Source of the DNA: Cadophora sp. MPI-SDFR-AT-0126
Lineage: Eukaryota > Ascomycota > Leotiomycetes > Helotiales > Ploettnerulaceae
Direction: 5' to 3'
DNA length: 64,000 nucleotides
Assembly (NCBI GenBank): GCA_020747065.1
Contig: JAGMVK010000031.1
Location: 1-64,000 of the forward strand
Shown here piece by piece: positions 1 to 12,930 of the stretch. The position numbers and the translations under genes were made by a program. The notes beneath the pieces are model-generated. The model did no database searches, was not told where the DNA came from, and saw only the letters and a program-made list of their open reading frames with translations. The stretch's first letter is position 1; every line of letters starts with the position of its first letter.

Positions 1-2242
1 TAAATATTTTAGAACTTTTAATAAAGGAATACTTTATATATAAAATTACTATAAAAGAAAAGTTAATTAAGGAAGCTATTAAGGAAGTAAGCGCCTTATA
101 TAATTAGGACTATAAAGATATTATAAATTAATATCTTACTATAATAGAAGTAGAAGAAGTTATGATATATTAAATAGCTAAAAAAGGAATATATTTAGAG
201 TATATAATATAAATTCACGTTATTATTCGCGGATATAAAAATAACTGCGCTGAAATTAATATAGTAGTTTACTGAAATTAGTAATATATAAAGTCCTTCG
301 CGAAAAATAAGGAATATATACTTATATTATAAGCTTAGTTTATAATTTATAAGGAAGAAAGAAACACGTATAAAGGAGAGATATATAAGCTTTAAGAAAC
401 TAGGGATATAATAGAGATTAATTACTCTTAATATATAGAACTTATATAGTTATTCTATTAGAATTATATATATATAGTTTATTACTTTAATAAGATTAAT
501 AGGAATTATTAGCTATATTATAAGAAATTAATATTCTTTAATAATAAGAAGCTACTTTTCTTTATTAAGGAACTACTAATAGCACTTAAATCTTTTAAAA
601 ACTAAGAAATTTCACTAATAATAAACTATTAATAAGTATTTATAAAGAGCCTAAGACCTTATATAATAGAGAATTATATATAATAGAAAGAGGATAGTAA
701 CTCTTCTTAACTATCTATATTAATAGATAAATACTTTAAGTAATAGTAGACTCTAAGGTAATAAGTAATTTCATAGATTAATAAATAGCCTTAAACTATA
801 AGTTTAAGTTAATTAGAAAGAAGCGCTTATATTATTTATTTATACTAGATAGAAACGCTATTAAATTATTAAATAAATAAGTGATCCTTTAAATTAATTA
901 GCTAATTATAAAAATATTATAAGAATATATTAAAAATATTAAATTTAATATTACTAACTTAAGAACTTATAAGCTAGTACTTAGTATACTATAGTTATTA
1001 TTCTATAATCTTACTATAAACTAGTGAAAGAAATAAATTACTTTAGACTATTATTAGTATAGAAGTAATTATAAAATACTTAATTAGGGAACTAATACTC
1101 TAAAGTAAGAAAAGTTATATATTACTCTCTTAATTACTAAGGACCTTACTTTAGCCTTTATACTAAAGTAAATACTAGTAGTATATAAGGAATATAAGTT
1201 ACTATTCCTTAAAGGACCTAAGAATAAGGCCCTTTTAAAGTATTTACTATAAGATTATAAGATATCCTTAAAACTAGAAAAGATACTAGGCTTTAAACTA
1301 ATATACTAATAGTTTATAGTAAAGCTATAGTACTTAAAGGAGTATATTAATAAGAACTTAGTAAAAAGATTTATATAATTATTTACTTTATTAGCTACTA
1401 GCCTAATAGTATTTATTCTTAAAAAGGATAGAAAACTCTATTTATATATTAATTACTTACTTAGATAATATACTTATTTATTTTAAGAATAAAAAAGAGT
1501 ATATTTAATATATAAAAAAGGTACTAACTAAACTAAGGATTACTAAACTTTTTTTTAAAACTAGAGAAGTACGAATTTTACTAAGAAGAAACCTACTTCT
1601 TAGGATTTATTATTAAAAAATATAGAATTTATATAGATCTAGTAAAGATTAAGATAGTATTATTATAGCTTATTCTAATAATAATTATATATATAATATT
1701 CTTCTTAAGATTTATGAACTTCTATAAGAGATTTATATATAACTACTTTATAATAACTAAAGTATTTATAAAACTTATAAAAAAGGACTAAGAGTTTAAG
1801 TAGATAAAGAAAGTAATAGAGGTATTTCTTAACTTAAAGAAATACTTTATAAAAGCTCTTATCTTAGCTACTTATAATCTAGAACTAGAGATTATTATAA
1901 AAACTAACGCCTCAGACTTCGCCTTAAGAGCTTACTTAAGCTAGAAGTATAATAAAATACTATAACTTATTACTTATTACTTACGGATATTTATACTTAC
2001 TAAGCTTAATTATAATATATATAATAAGAAACTATTAGCTATAATAGTTATATATAAGTAATAGCACTATTACCTTAAAGAAGTAAAATATATAATTTAA
2101 GTATAAATAGACTATAAGAATCTTATATCTTTTATTATAACTAAGATACTAAACTAATAGTAAGTTAGATAATTAGAAGAACTATTTACTCTAAAACTAA
2201 ATATTATATATTAGAAAGGATCGAAAAATACTAGGGCTAATA
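1..2242 (+). mobile_element. Ty3/Gypsy chromovirus A, 5' internal part (RIPed)
   Basis: Relic of a Gypsy pol gene read on the + strand. Reverse transcriptase is recognisable near 1390-1800: a degraded SPI-x-FV-KKDGKLR-x-x-x-DYR block at about 1395-1465 and the FLGF-x-(I/V) block near 1600. RNase H follows with NASDFALRAYLS, matching the family's DASDFALGA-LSQ, at about 1900-1940, and a KGSKNTRAN block, matching KGSENTRADALSR, at about 2213-2240. Stops are mainly TAG/TAA where W or Q is expected, which is the RIP pattern. Frame is otherwise kept. The sequence breaks off at 2242, where element B is inserted, and resumes at 10339 with the rest of the linker and the integrase. The 5' LTR and gag lie outside the window. 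Fully inactive. Confidence 0.88.
2238..2242. repeat. Target site duplication of element B, left copy
   Basis: TAATA, directly before the LTR of element B. The same five bases follow the other LTR at 10334-10338. Removing 2243-10338 restores the continuous RAD-x-LSR-like reading of element A's pol. Confidence 0.85.
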
Positions 2243-2733
2243 TATAACATATAATCGGGCTAGTAGTGCTTGAGAGTGCGAAGATTGGTGGGTTAGTAGG
2301 TAGAGACGCTATTATTAATTAAGACTAATAACTATTATAAGTTACTAAGTATATATAATAATACTATTATTTAAGTTAAGTATAAAGCTTTTATTTATAG
2401 TAGGAAATACTATCTACTTATATAGAACTCTTATTATATTAGGATCTCTTAGATCTCTTAAAGTCTTAGATTCTTAGATTTTTAGATTTCTTTTATAAGT
2501 AAGGGATCTAAGAATCTAGGGATTTATTATATAATCTTAGCTATAGAAACTTATAACTAAATCGCTATATCTTAAAATACTATTATAAACTATAATTAAG
2601 TAATTTATATTTCTTAAAAGCTTTTAAGCTTTAAGGAGCTATACTTCTAAGAGTTACTTAGTTTCTAGAAGTATACTTACTTATAGGGTCTTTCTTCTTA
2701 GAGTCTTATAATTTCTTAGGAGTATTTGTAATA
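2243..2733 (-). repeat. 3' LTR of element B
   Basis: A 491-bp repeat matching 9843-10333 and, in the opposite orientation, 12441-12930. Reading in element orientation it starts TATTAC and ends ATATGTTATA, the RIPed forms of TGTTAC...CGTTACA. The outer TG...CA ends have become TA...TA here, while 12930 still ends in CA. The middle holds an imperfect inverted AGATCT-rich stretch (about 2445-2525). Just inside the element, at about 2734-2750, a purine-rich tract on the - strand fits a polypurine tract. Confidence 0.88.
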
Positions 2734-5700
2734 CTATCTTTCTTTTAGCTTAATATAATCCTTATACTTAAGTATAATTAAGAAATATTAATAGTTACTA
2801 ATAATTATCTTTTTTAAATATTATAATTAGTATAATAAGGAAATTAAATATTATTTAGATAAAGAAAAAATAATACTTATAGCTTATATTATATATTAAA
2901 GCTACTATTTATTATATAAAATTATATTTCTTTTACTATAGCTTTTTATATACTTATTTTCTAAAGTTATTAATATTAAAAAGATACTCTAAGTGTATTT
3001 ACTTAAAGTATAGTAATTATAATTCCTTAGGATATATAATTGAATTTTCTTTTCTTAATTAACTTATATATTACTTTAAGCTAAGAAAGATTATATTTAC
3101 TTCTTATTCTTTTACGCCTTTTTTTAAGCTTATTATAGCTAATTCTAGTTCCTAGTTCCTAGCTTTTAAGTTAGATACTTTCTTAGTATTTTTTTGGCTA
3201 GATTCTTTAATAGATAATTTACTAATTAACTTAGATTTTTCTAATCCTTTATAGTTATTCCTAAGCTTAGGTAATATTAATTTCTAGAGCTTACTTAAGT
3301 TTTTAATTAGAACTATTAAAGTAAATCTAAGTAATTTAAGTTTTATATAGACTCTTAAGTATTTTCTTTATACTTATACCTTCTTTATTTTACTAAGTAT
3401 TTTTACTAGTCTTTAATTATAATCTAAGTATTAAGTAGTTTTTCTACTTTATATATATTAAGGTTATTTTCTAGTTAGAGTTCCTTATTTATTACTAGAG
3501 GTATTAGTCCTTTAGTAAGTTCTAGTAAGAATATATAAAAAACTAAGTATATCTTAGATTTTTTAAGTAATTTTAATTAATAATTAACTAGTTTTTTTTA
3601 TTCTAAGATTTTAAATAGCCTTAGTTTCTTAAAGTCTAGTTTTATACTTAGTTATTTTATTTTAATATATTTATAAAGTAAGTATATTTTATTTCCTCTC
3701 TTAAGTGAAGGTCTTATACTTTACTTTTAGTTATTATATTTTATAATTCTTAGGTTTAAGAACTTAATATCTTTTATAAACTACTATTATAGTTTCCTTA
3801 ATTTATTTATAAGTACTTTTAATTATTTAGTATTAATATTATTCCTCTTAGGTTACTTATAAGCTTTTAATTTATAGCTATAATTAATAAAGAATAGTAA
3901 TACTAAAGTAGTCTTATTTTTCATATTATTAAGGGTAAACTAAGTAAGTAAGAGAAGTTTTACTTAATTATTCTATTCCTTATTAATATAATTATATAAG
4001 TATTACTCTAGTATTTAGTTAAGTCTTTCTATTTATTTATTTATTTATAAATAAAAAGTAATTAATATTTTATAATTTAACCTTATTTAGTTTATTAGTA
4101 ATATTTAGAATTTAACTATAAATAACTTATCTTTATTAGATATAATTTCTTTTAGTAGCTTATATTAGCTTACTATAGTTTTAAGGAATATATATACTAG
4201 TTCTTATATATTACTTTCTTCCTTATATAGAACGAAGTACTTATATTTAGTGAGCTAATCTATTACGACTTATATTATATTAAATACGGTTTTTATTATT
4301 AATTCTTAGGATAGTAATAGCTTAATAATAAAATTAAATACTATTAACTCTTATACTCTTTCTAGTATTAGAGATAACTAGAGTAACTTATAAAGCGTAT
4401 ATCTATTTAACTTACTCTTATTATATAAGTTATATTCTCTAATAACTATTTTAATATACTTTCTTATTCCTAGGAAGTAATAATCCTTAGCTATTCTTTT
4501 AAAGGTCCTTATAATCTTTTAGTATTTATAAATTAGTAGTAAGTATTATTCTATTATAAACTATTATCTTAATCTAATTAGGATATATATAAGACCTTTA
4601 AATTATAGGATATTATTATTATTTATAAAAAAGTCTTATATTTATAATATTAGTACTTATAAGGTGCACTTATTATTTAGGTATACTTTTCTAATTTATT
4701 ATATAAGTATATTATCTTTTATTATTATAAGGGTAGTAAGGAGCTTATAGTTATATTTTAATTTATTAGCTCCTACTTTAAGTATTACTTTAAGCCTCTC
4801 TATTAGTTTATCTAAGTAGTCTTATTATCTACTAAAGGCGTTAGCTCTAGTATTTTCTAATCTTTTTTAATATATAATATTTAATTTTAAAGTAGATAGC
4901 TCTTCTAATTATCTAACTTATTATTAGTTTAGTATTTTAATTATAGTAAAGAATATAAGATTCTTATAGTTTATTTATACTTAGATTATATATTTCGCTC
5001 CTTTAAAGTAATAGCACTACTATTTATATATAACTATTATAGCTAATAATTCCTTATTATATATATTATAATTAAGCTTAGTAAGTATAAATATCCGTAA
5101 GTAGTAAGTAATAAGTCGTAATATCTTATTATACCTCTAACTTAAATAAACTCCTAAGGTAAAGTCTAAAGTATTAATCTTTATAATAATTTCTAGTTCT
5201 AAGTTATAAGTAACTAAGATAGAAGCTTCTATAAAGCGCTTCTTTAGATTAAGAAACGCCTTTATTACTTTCTTTATTTACTTAAACTTTTAATCCTTTT
5301 TTATAAGCTCTATAAGTACCTTAGCTATTATAAAGTAATTATATATAAATCTTTTATAGAAGTTTATAAATCTTAAGAAAAATATTATATATATAATTAT
5401 TATTAAGATAAGTTATAATAGTACTATCTTAATTTTTATTAAGTTTATTTAGATTCTATATTTTTTAATAATAAATCCTAAGAAGTAGGTTTCTTTCTAG
5501 TGAAATTTACACTTTTCTAGTTTTAGAAGAAGTTTAGTAATCCTTAGTTTAGCTAATACTTTCTTTATATATTAAATATACTCTTTTTTATTCTTAAAGT
5601 AGATAAGTATATTATTTAAGTAAGTAATTATAAAAATATTAAGATATTTATATAATTAGTTACTAATTATTCACTAGTAGGATATAAGTATATTTATAAG

Positions 5701-8495
5701 CTTAAATAGTATAATTTAGTATTTATATAAATTATAGCGTATTTAAAACGCTATTTTCTATTCCTTATCTTCCTTTATCTATATAAGATTATAAGTACCT
5801 CTTATATCTAAAGTAGTAAATATTATTACCCCTTGAAGTTAGTTATATAGCTTATTAATTAAGGATAGCGAATACTTATCCTTAATAATTATACTATTAA
5901 GTATATAATAGTTAATATATAAGCGAAGTTTTTCGTTCTTCTTTAGGATAAATAATATTAGACTAGTAATTAATAAGGTAAAGGGTTATATAAATCCTTT
6001 CACTAAGTTCTTATTAATATATTCCTTTAGATATTATAGCTCTACTATAGATTACTAATATATTAGTTTAAAGCTAAGTATCTTTCCTAGTTCTAAGGGT
6101 ATCTTATAATCTTATAATTAATCCTCTAAAAAGGCCTTATTCTTAAGTCCTTTAAGGAATAGTAACTTATATTCCTTATATACTATTAGTATTTACTTTA
6201 GCGTAAAGGCCTAGATAAGGTCCTTAGTAATTAAGAAAGTAATATATAGCTCTTCTTACTTTAGGGTATTAATTCTTTAATTAAGTATTTTATAATTACT
6301 TCTATACTAATAATAATCTAAAGTAATTTATTTCTTTCACTAGTTTATAGTAGGATTATAGAATAATAACTATAGTATACTAAGTACTAGCTTATAAGTT
6401 CTTAAGTTAGTAATATTAAATTTAATATTTTTAATATATTCTTATAATATTTTTATAATTAGCTAATTAATTTAAAGGATCACTTATTTATTTAATAATT
6501 TAATAGCGTTTCTATCTAGTATAAATAAATAATATAAGCGCTTCTTTCTAATTAACTTAAACTTATAGTTTAAGGCTATTTATTAATCTATGAAATTACT
6601 TATTACCTTAGAGTCTACTATTACTTAAAGTATTTATCTATTAATATAGATAGTTAAGAAGAGTTACTATCCTCTTTCTATTATATATAATTCTCTATTA
6701 TATAAGGTCTTAGGCTCTTTATAAATACTTATTAGTAGCTTATTATTAGTAAGATCTCTTAGTTTTTTAAAGGTTTAGGTACTATTAGTAGTTCCCTAAT
6801 AAAGAGAGGTAATCTCTTATTATTAAAGAATATTAATCCTTTATAATATAGCTAATAGTTCCTATTAATCTTACTAGAGTAGTAAACTATATATATATAA
6901 TTCTAATAGAATAATTATATAAGCTTTATATATTAAGGGTAATTAATTTTTATTATATCCTTAGCTTTCTAAAGCTTATGTATTTCTTCTTTATATATAT
7001 TTCTTTCTTCCTTATAGATCGCGAGCTAAGCTTATAATATAAGTATATATTCCTTGTTTTTTACGAAGGCCTCTATATATTATTAACTTTAGTAAACTAC
7101 TATATTAGTTTTAGTGTAGCTATTCTTATATCCGCGATTAATAATATAAATTTATATTATATACTTTAAATATATTCCTTTCTTAGCTATCTAGTATATA
7201 ATAGCTTCTTTTACCTCTATTATAGTAGAGTATTAGTTTATAATATTTTTATAGTTCTAATTATATAAGGCACTTACTTTCTTAATAGCTTCCTTAATTA
7301 ACTTTTCTCTTATAGTAATTTCATATATAAAGCGTTTTTTAATTAATAGTTCTAAAATATCTAATAAATTAATACTATCTAAGAATAAGCTATTACTATT
7401 TTAGCTAATATTAATATTAAGTTCTTAGATTACTTATACTAATTCTATAATAGTATTCTCCTATACTTAAGTTGTATTAAGTATTATAAGTCTATTATAC
7501 TTTTCTCTACTTTAAATAATAGTATTTAATTACTTTCCTAGTAAGTATCTTTAGGTTCTTTACTCTCTACTTTTATAGTTCTGAATTATATAACCGGGTT
7601 TTCTGTAATTAAAGTAAGTTTAATTCTATAAGTATTTATTTCGCTTTTATAGTAATAGTTCTTTTTTATAAATAATATCTAATTTTATAAGATCCTTATA
7701 ATTTATTTTATATAAGTAATTATTATTCTCTTTAATCTTACTTTTCCTTATTCTATAATAATTTAGATTATACTTTCTTTTCTTTTTTATACTATACTTA
7801 TACTAATTATTATTAATCTTATAAATAGCTTTAATAAGTTACTTTAAGTTATTAATAGTACTACTATACTAGAGAAACTTATCCTTAATAAAGTCTTTAA
7901 GCTCTTTTTAATAAGTATAACTAAGTATCTTATTCTTTTATTTTATATAAGTAAAGTAGTATTAAAAGTCTTAAGTATATATAGTAATTAATCTCTTTTA
8001 CTTAAGGAATTTAATAGCTCTTTTTACTTTTCTTTTTTTATTTATAACTCTAAAATTTACTTTAATTTTAGTAATAAATCTTTCTTAAGTACTAAAGATC
8101 TTAATAGTAGTATCTTTTACCTTTTATTTATTAATAATTCTATCTTTATTACTTTAAGAGAGGTAATCCTCTAAGAATCCTTTAATCTAGTTTATAGCTT
8201 TTCCTTTAAGGAGTATTATTACTTATAAGACTTATTTAGTCTTAAACCTGAACTATTCCCTATTAAACTTAATATATAACTAAAGCTATAAGAGGAATTC
8301 GTAAAGATAATTTCTTTTACTATTAAAGGATTTAATATTCTTATATTTAAGGTTCTTATTAATTTCTTTTATAAGTACTTTACTACTAGTAATAGTAATT
8401 AATAGTGCGAGTATTACTATAGCAGCGCCCTAAGTACTTTCTAAGATAGAAGATATTCTTTAATTTAATATATATACTAGTATCTATTAATATTA

Positions 8496-9836
8496 GTAAG
8501 AGTTGCGGCTATTGCTCCCGGCCCCCTGTAAGCGAGACCTTAGAATTAACCCTCTTTCTTTACTTATAGATATCTCTATTAATTATTAATAGAATTAACT
8601 TAAATTTGAAGCTATATATTAATGAATAGTAGCTAATCCTTATACTTGAATAATGTCTTCTAATTTATAAGTTAATCTTTTAGTATATTGCCGGAAATCA
8701 CGTGGATTAATTTAATCCTAGAGCTTCTGAATCTCTCTCTTCAACTTATCTATAGAAGTTAGTATAAACAGTAATTTCTTTAGCTCTTCTTTTATCTACT
8801 GCTAGACCTTCTTGATAGGGTTTAAATCAGGAGACGAAGGAGGCTAATTAAACCCTTGAATACTATGTTCTAGCTATAGTAATCGAGCGTGACCTAAATG
8901 GACCTTTACGCTATCTTCTATATAGATATACGTAGGACTAAGCTCGTTAAACTTTAGAAAGATAATAGGCTTAAGAACCTAATAAAGGTACGCCTTTGAA
9001 TTAATACCTTTCGAGCCTTCTTCCTTCTCGAGAAATATAAGAGGAGACTTCTAATCCTAGCTTAGTGCGCCCCAGATTATAACTAATACTTTCCCTAATC
9101 GATATACTGATTTTATATAGTTGGGATAGCGCTTTTTATCGATTCTTCGAGTAACTCAGACTCGCCCGGTCTTTCTAAGCTCGAAAATACACTCGTTACT
9201 CTATATAACCTTTCTCTAATAGCCTTCCCCCTCTTAAGAGGCTGCGTAGTCGGATATACCCTACTAACGATATGAGAGAGTAAAATTAAGGCGTTTCTTT
9301 ACTTATTTTCGAGAGATAAAAGGTCTTGGGCACGTAATATATCGTCGGTAACCTGCGCGGCGAAGCTCTTATTATATAGTACGCGCTGAAGCTTTAATAT
9401 TTAAGTGAGCTTTCACGTGCTTAAGGGATAGCCGACGAGTAGACTAATTCTGATTAATATATTGAATAATCTATTGAATCCAACGTTTATAGATTATTCT
9501 TTATCTCGTAGACTTTCCTTTCCGTTGAGTTCTTAAGGTTTTAGCTCGAATCTACCGTCGAATTATAGTATAGGAAATACTAGTCTGTTATGTAATCTCG
9601 TGAGCTGAGTTTCTAGACCTCTATAAAGATCGGACTGTAGAGCGTGTAGGGGTACTCCACTTACTTTAAGGCGTTTTCCTTCATGAGGGTGAATATAATT
9701 AACTCTTTATTTTTAATTTAAAGAGATTCTATAAGAGCGTTATAGAGATATAGATATTTAAATAGAAAGTACTAGAATTAAGGATGCGGGGCTGCCTCGC
9801 TTACGGGAGGCCGGGAGCAATGGCCGCAACTCTTAC
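8496..9836 (-). mobile_element. Tc1-like DNA transposon inside element B
   Basis: A 1341-bp element bounded by inverted repeats of about 43 bp: GTAAGAGTTGCGGC at 8496 and its complement ending at 9836. The repeats differ only by a few C/T-type changes. TTA stands on both sides (8493-8495 and 9837-9839). The - strand carries a Tc1/mariner-type transposase relic: an IWSDECIFEL-like first-Asp block near 9170-9200, a YIEDS-x-KVH second-Asp block near 8920, and PPSSPDLNPIKKV near 8820-8850. The usual catalytic Glu after NPI is Lys here, a G-to-A change. Several TGG/CAG codons are now stops. Base composition is clearly less AT-rich than the surrounding Gypsy DNA, so it entered later or had less RIP. 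It lies only a few bases inside B's 5' LTR, where the primer-binding site would be. Confidence 0.85.
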
Positions 9837-9842
9837 TTAAAG

Positions 9843-10333
9843 TGTAATATATAGTTAGGCTAGTAGTACTTAAGAGTGCAAAGATTGATAAATTAGTAGG
9901 TAAGGATACTATTACTAATTAAGACTAATAATTATTATAAATTATTAAGAATATATAATAATACTATTATTTAAATTAAGTATAAGACTTCTATTTATAA
10001 TAGGAAATACTATTTACTTATATAGAACTCTTATTATATTAAGATCTCTTAGATTTCTTAAAGTCCTAGATTCTTAAATCCTTAGATCCTTTTTGTAAGT
10101 AAGAGATTTAAGAATCTAAGGATTTATTATATAACCTTAGCTATAAAAACTTATAATTAAATTACTATATTTTAAAATATTATTATAAATTATAACTAAG
10201 TAACTTATATTTTCTAAAAGCTTCTAGGCTTTAGGGAACTACGCTCCTAGGAATTACTTAGTTCTTAAAAGTACGCTTACTTATAGGGTCTTCTCTCCCA
10301 GGGTCTCGCGGCCTCTTGGGAGTGTTCGTAATA
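9843..10333 (-). repeat. 5' LTR of element B
   Basis: A 491-bp LTR in the same orientation as 2243-2733. The 10280-10330 end keeps a GC-rich patch (CTCTCCCAGGGTCTCGCGG), less affected by RIP than the rest. It is followed at once by the TAATA target duplication. Confidence 0.88.
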
Positions 10334-10338
10334 TAATA
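10334..10338. repeat. Target site duplication of element B, right copy
   Basis: TAATA, identical to 2238-2242. Confidence 0.85.
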
Positions 10339-12930
10339 CCTTTAGTAGATAATAAGACTACTTAAGTAAACGAATAGAAAGACCTAGAGTAATACTTAAG
10401 AAAGGAGTTAATAAGTTAGAATATAACTATGAACTTCTTGCTACTTTTATAGTAATAGAAGATAATACACTTATATAGTAAATTAGAAGAATATACTTAA
10501 ATAATAAGTACGCTTTATAAATACTAATATTATAAATATAAGACTTTTTTATAAATAATAATAGTATTTTATAATTTAAAGGTCTTATATATATCTTAAT
10601 TAAGCTAAGATAGTAGTTTATAATAGAATAGTACTTACTACTAATCTATAAATACTAGGAATTATAAGAATCTTTAAAAAGATAGCTAAGGATTATTACT
10701 TCCTAGGAATAAGAAAGTATATTAAAATAGTTACTAGGGAATATAATCTATATAATAGAAGTAAGTTAAGTAAATATATATTCTATAAGTTACTTTAATT
10801 ATCCTTAATACTAGAAAGAGTATAGGAATTAATAGTATTTAATTTTATTATTAAATTACCCTTATTTAAGGAACTAATAATAAAGACTACGTTTAACGCG
10901 ATATAAATTATAATAGACTAACTTATTAAGTATAAGTACTTTATCTTATATAAAGAAGGAAGTAATATGTAAGAATTAGTGTATATATTCCTTAAGGTCG
11001 TAGTAAGCTAATATAAGCTACTAAAAGAAATTATATTTAATAGAGATAAACTATTTACCTCTAAATTCTGGATATTACTAATAAGTTAGATAAGACTAAA
11101 TTATAAGATATTAATTACTTTCTACTTATAAATAAATAATTAAATAAAAAGACTTAACTAAATATTAGAATAATACTTATATAATTATATTAATAAGGAA
11201 TAGAGTAATTAAGTAGAACTTCTCTTACTTACTTAATTTGCTCTTAATAGTATAAAGAATAAAACTACTTTAGTATTACTATTCTTTACTAATTATAGCT
11301 ATAAGCTTAAAGCTTATAAATAACTTAGGAGAGATAATATTACTAAGTAATTGCGAGTACTTATAAGTAAACTTAAGGGATTATAGTAGTAGTTTTTAAA
11401 AGATATTAAATTCTTAAACTTAAGAATCGCGAAATATAGTAACTAAAAGTAAAGTATAGGACCTTTACTTAAAAGGGGGAATAAAGTATATTTACTTTAT
11501 AAATATATTAAAATAAAGAAACTAAGTATAAAACTAGATTTTAAGAAACTTAGGCTATTTAAAGTCTTAGAGTAAAAAGGACTAGTTAATTATTAACTAA
11601 AATTACTTAAAAGTTCTAAAGTATACTTAGTTTTTTATATATCCTTACTAGAACTTACTAAAAGATTAATACCTTTAGTAATAAATAAAGAAATTTAGCT
11701 AGAAAATAACTTTAATATATATAAAGTAGAAAAATTACTTAATACTTAGACTATAATTAAGGGTTAGTAAGAATACCTAGTAAAATAAAGAGAGTATAAG
11801 TATAAGGAAAATACTTAGGAGCTTATATAAAACTTAAACTACTTAGATTTACTTTAATAATTTTAGTTAAAAACTTAGGTAAGCTTTAGAAATTAATATT
11901 ACTTAAATCTAAGAATAATTATAAAGAGTTAAAAGGATCTAAATTAATTAATAGATCACTTATTAAGGAATTTAGTTAAAAGAATACTAAAAAGGCATTT
12001 AGCTTAAAAGCTAGAAACTAAGAATTAGAGTTAGTTATAATAAGTTTAGAAAAAGGTATAAAAAAATAAGAAATAAATATAGTCTTTCTTAACTTAAAAT
12101 AGTATATAAACTAATTAAGAAAGGAAAACTTAATTATATATCCTAAGGAATTATAATTACTATACTTTAAGTAAATATACTTAGAGTATCTTTTTAATAT
12201 TAATAACTCTAGGAAATAAGTATATAAAAAGCTATAGTAAAAGAAATATAGTTTTATATAATAAGTAGTAGTTTTAATATATAATATAAGCTATAAGTAT
12301 TATTTTTTTTTTATTTAAGTAATATTTAATTTCTTTACTATATTAGTTATAATATTTAGGAAAGATAGTTATTAATAATTATTAATATTTCTTAATTATA
12401 CTTAAAGTATAAGGACTATACTAAGCTAGAAGGGGGATAGTATTATAAATACTCTTAAGAAATTATAGGACCTTAAGAGGAGAGATCCTATAAGAGAATA
12501 TACTTCTAAGAATTAGATAGCTCTTAGGAGCGTAGCTTCTTAAAGCCTAGAAGCTTCTAAGAAATATAGGTTACTTAGTTATAGTTTATAATAGTATTTT
12601 AGGATATAATAATTTAGTTATAAGTTTCTATAGCTTAAGTTATATAATAAATTCTTAAATCCTTAGATCTTCTTTATATAGAAAAGATTTAAGAATCTAA
12701 AGATTTAGGATTTTAAAAGATCTAAAAGATCTTAATATAATAAGAGTTCTATATAAGTAAATAGTATCTCTTACTATAAATAAAAGCCTTATACTTAACT
12801 TAAGTATAGTATTATTATATATACTTAATAACTTGCAACAGTTATTAGCTTAATTAGTAATAGCGTCCCTACTCACTAACTCACTAACCCTTCGCACTCT
12901 CGAGCAATACTAGCTCGACCGTACGTTACA
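10339..12930 (+). mobile_element. Ty3/Gypsy chromovirus A, 3' part with integrase, chromodomain and 3' LTR
   Basis: Continuation of element A after the B insertion. The integrase core reads from about 10830: a DFIIKLPLFKEL-like block, then TKYKYFI-x-YKEGSN, EII-x-(S/N)RDKLFTSKFW and (P/L)-QTDGQTERLNQILEQYL in degraded form. A GPY/F-like segment (LDFKKLGPFK-like) follows near 11530. A chromodomain is visible at about 11710-11840 (YKVEKLL..., then EYLVKWREYKYKENTWE with W read as stop). The chromodomain places A among chromoviruses, which target heterochromatin. A purine tract (AGAAGGGGGATAG) ends at 12440. The LTR 12441-12930 keeps its terminal ACGTTACA. Confidence 0.88.
12441..12930 (+). repeat. 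3' LTR of element A
   Basis: 490-bp LTR, homologous along its whole length to both LTRs of element B but in the opposite orientation, as expected for an element coded on the other strand. The last 70 bases are much less mutated (TCGCACTCTCGAGC... TACGTTACA) and show what the family's LTR end looked like before RIP. Confidence 0.87.

Larger units (their letters stand above)
2243..10333 (-). mobile_element. Complete nested Ty3/Gypsy chromovirus B (RIPed)
   Basis: Full-length element, about 8.1 kb, coded on the - strand and closely related to element A. Its 5' LTR is 9843-10333 and its 3' LTR is 2243-2733. In coding order: a gag-like region (below about 8490), protease region, reverse transcriptase at roughly 6000-5500 (a clear block of PILF-x-x-KKN-x-KLRL-x-x-(D/N)Y, then the KD-(R/K)-YPLPLI-like and TTLD-(I/L)-RGAYNL-like blocks), RNase H near 5250-5050, integrase core near 4400-3950, and a chromodomain-like end near 3450-3330. 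All frames carry many RIP-type stops. A Tc1-like transposon interrupts it just inside the 5' LTR. The TAATA duplication shows insertion into element A. Confidence 0.9.
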
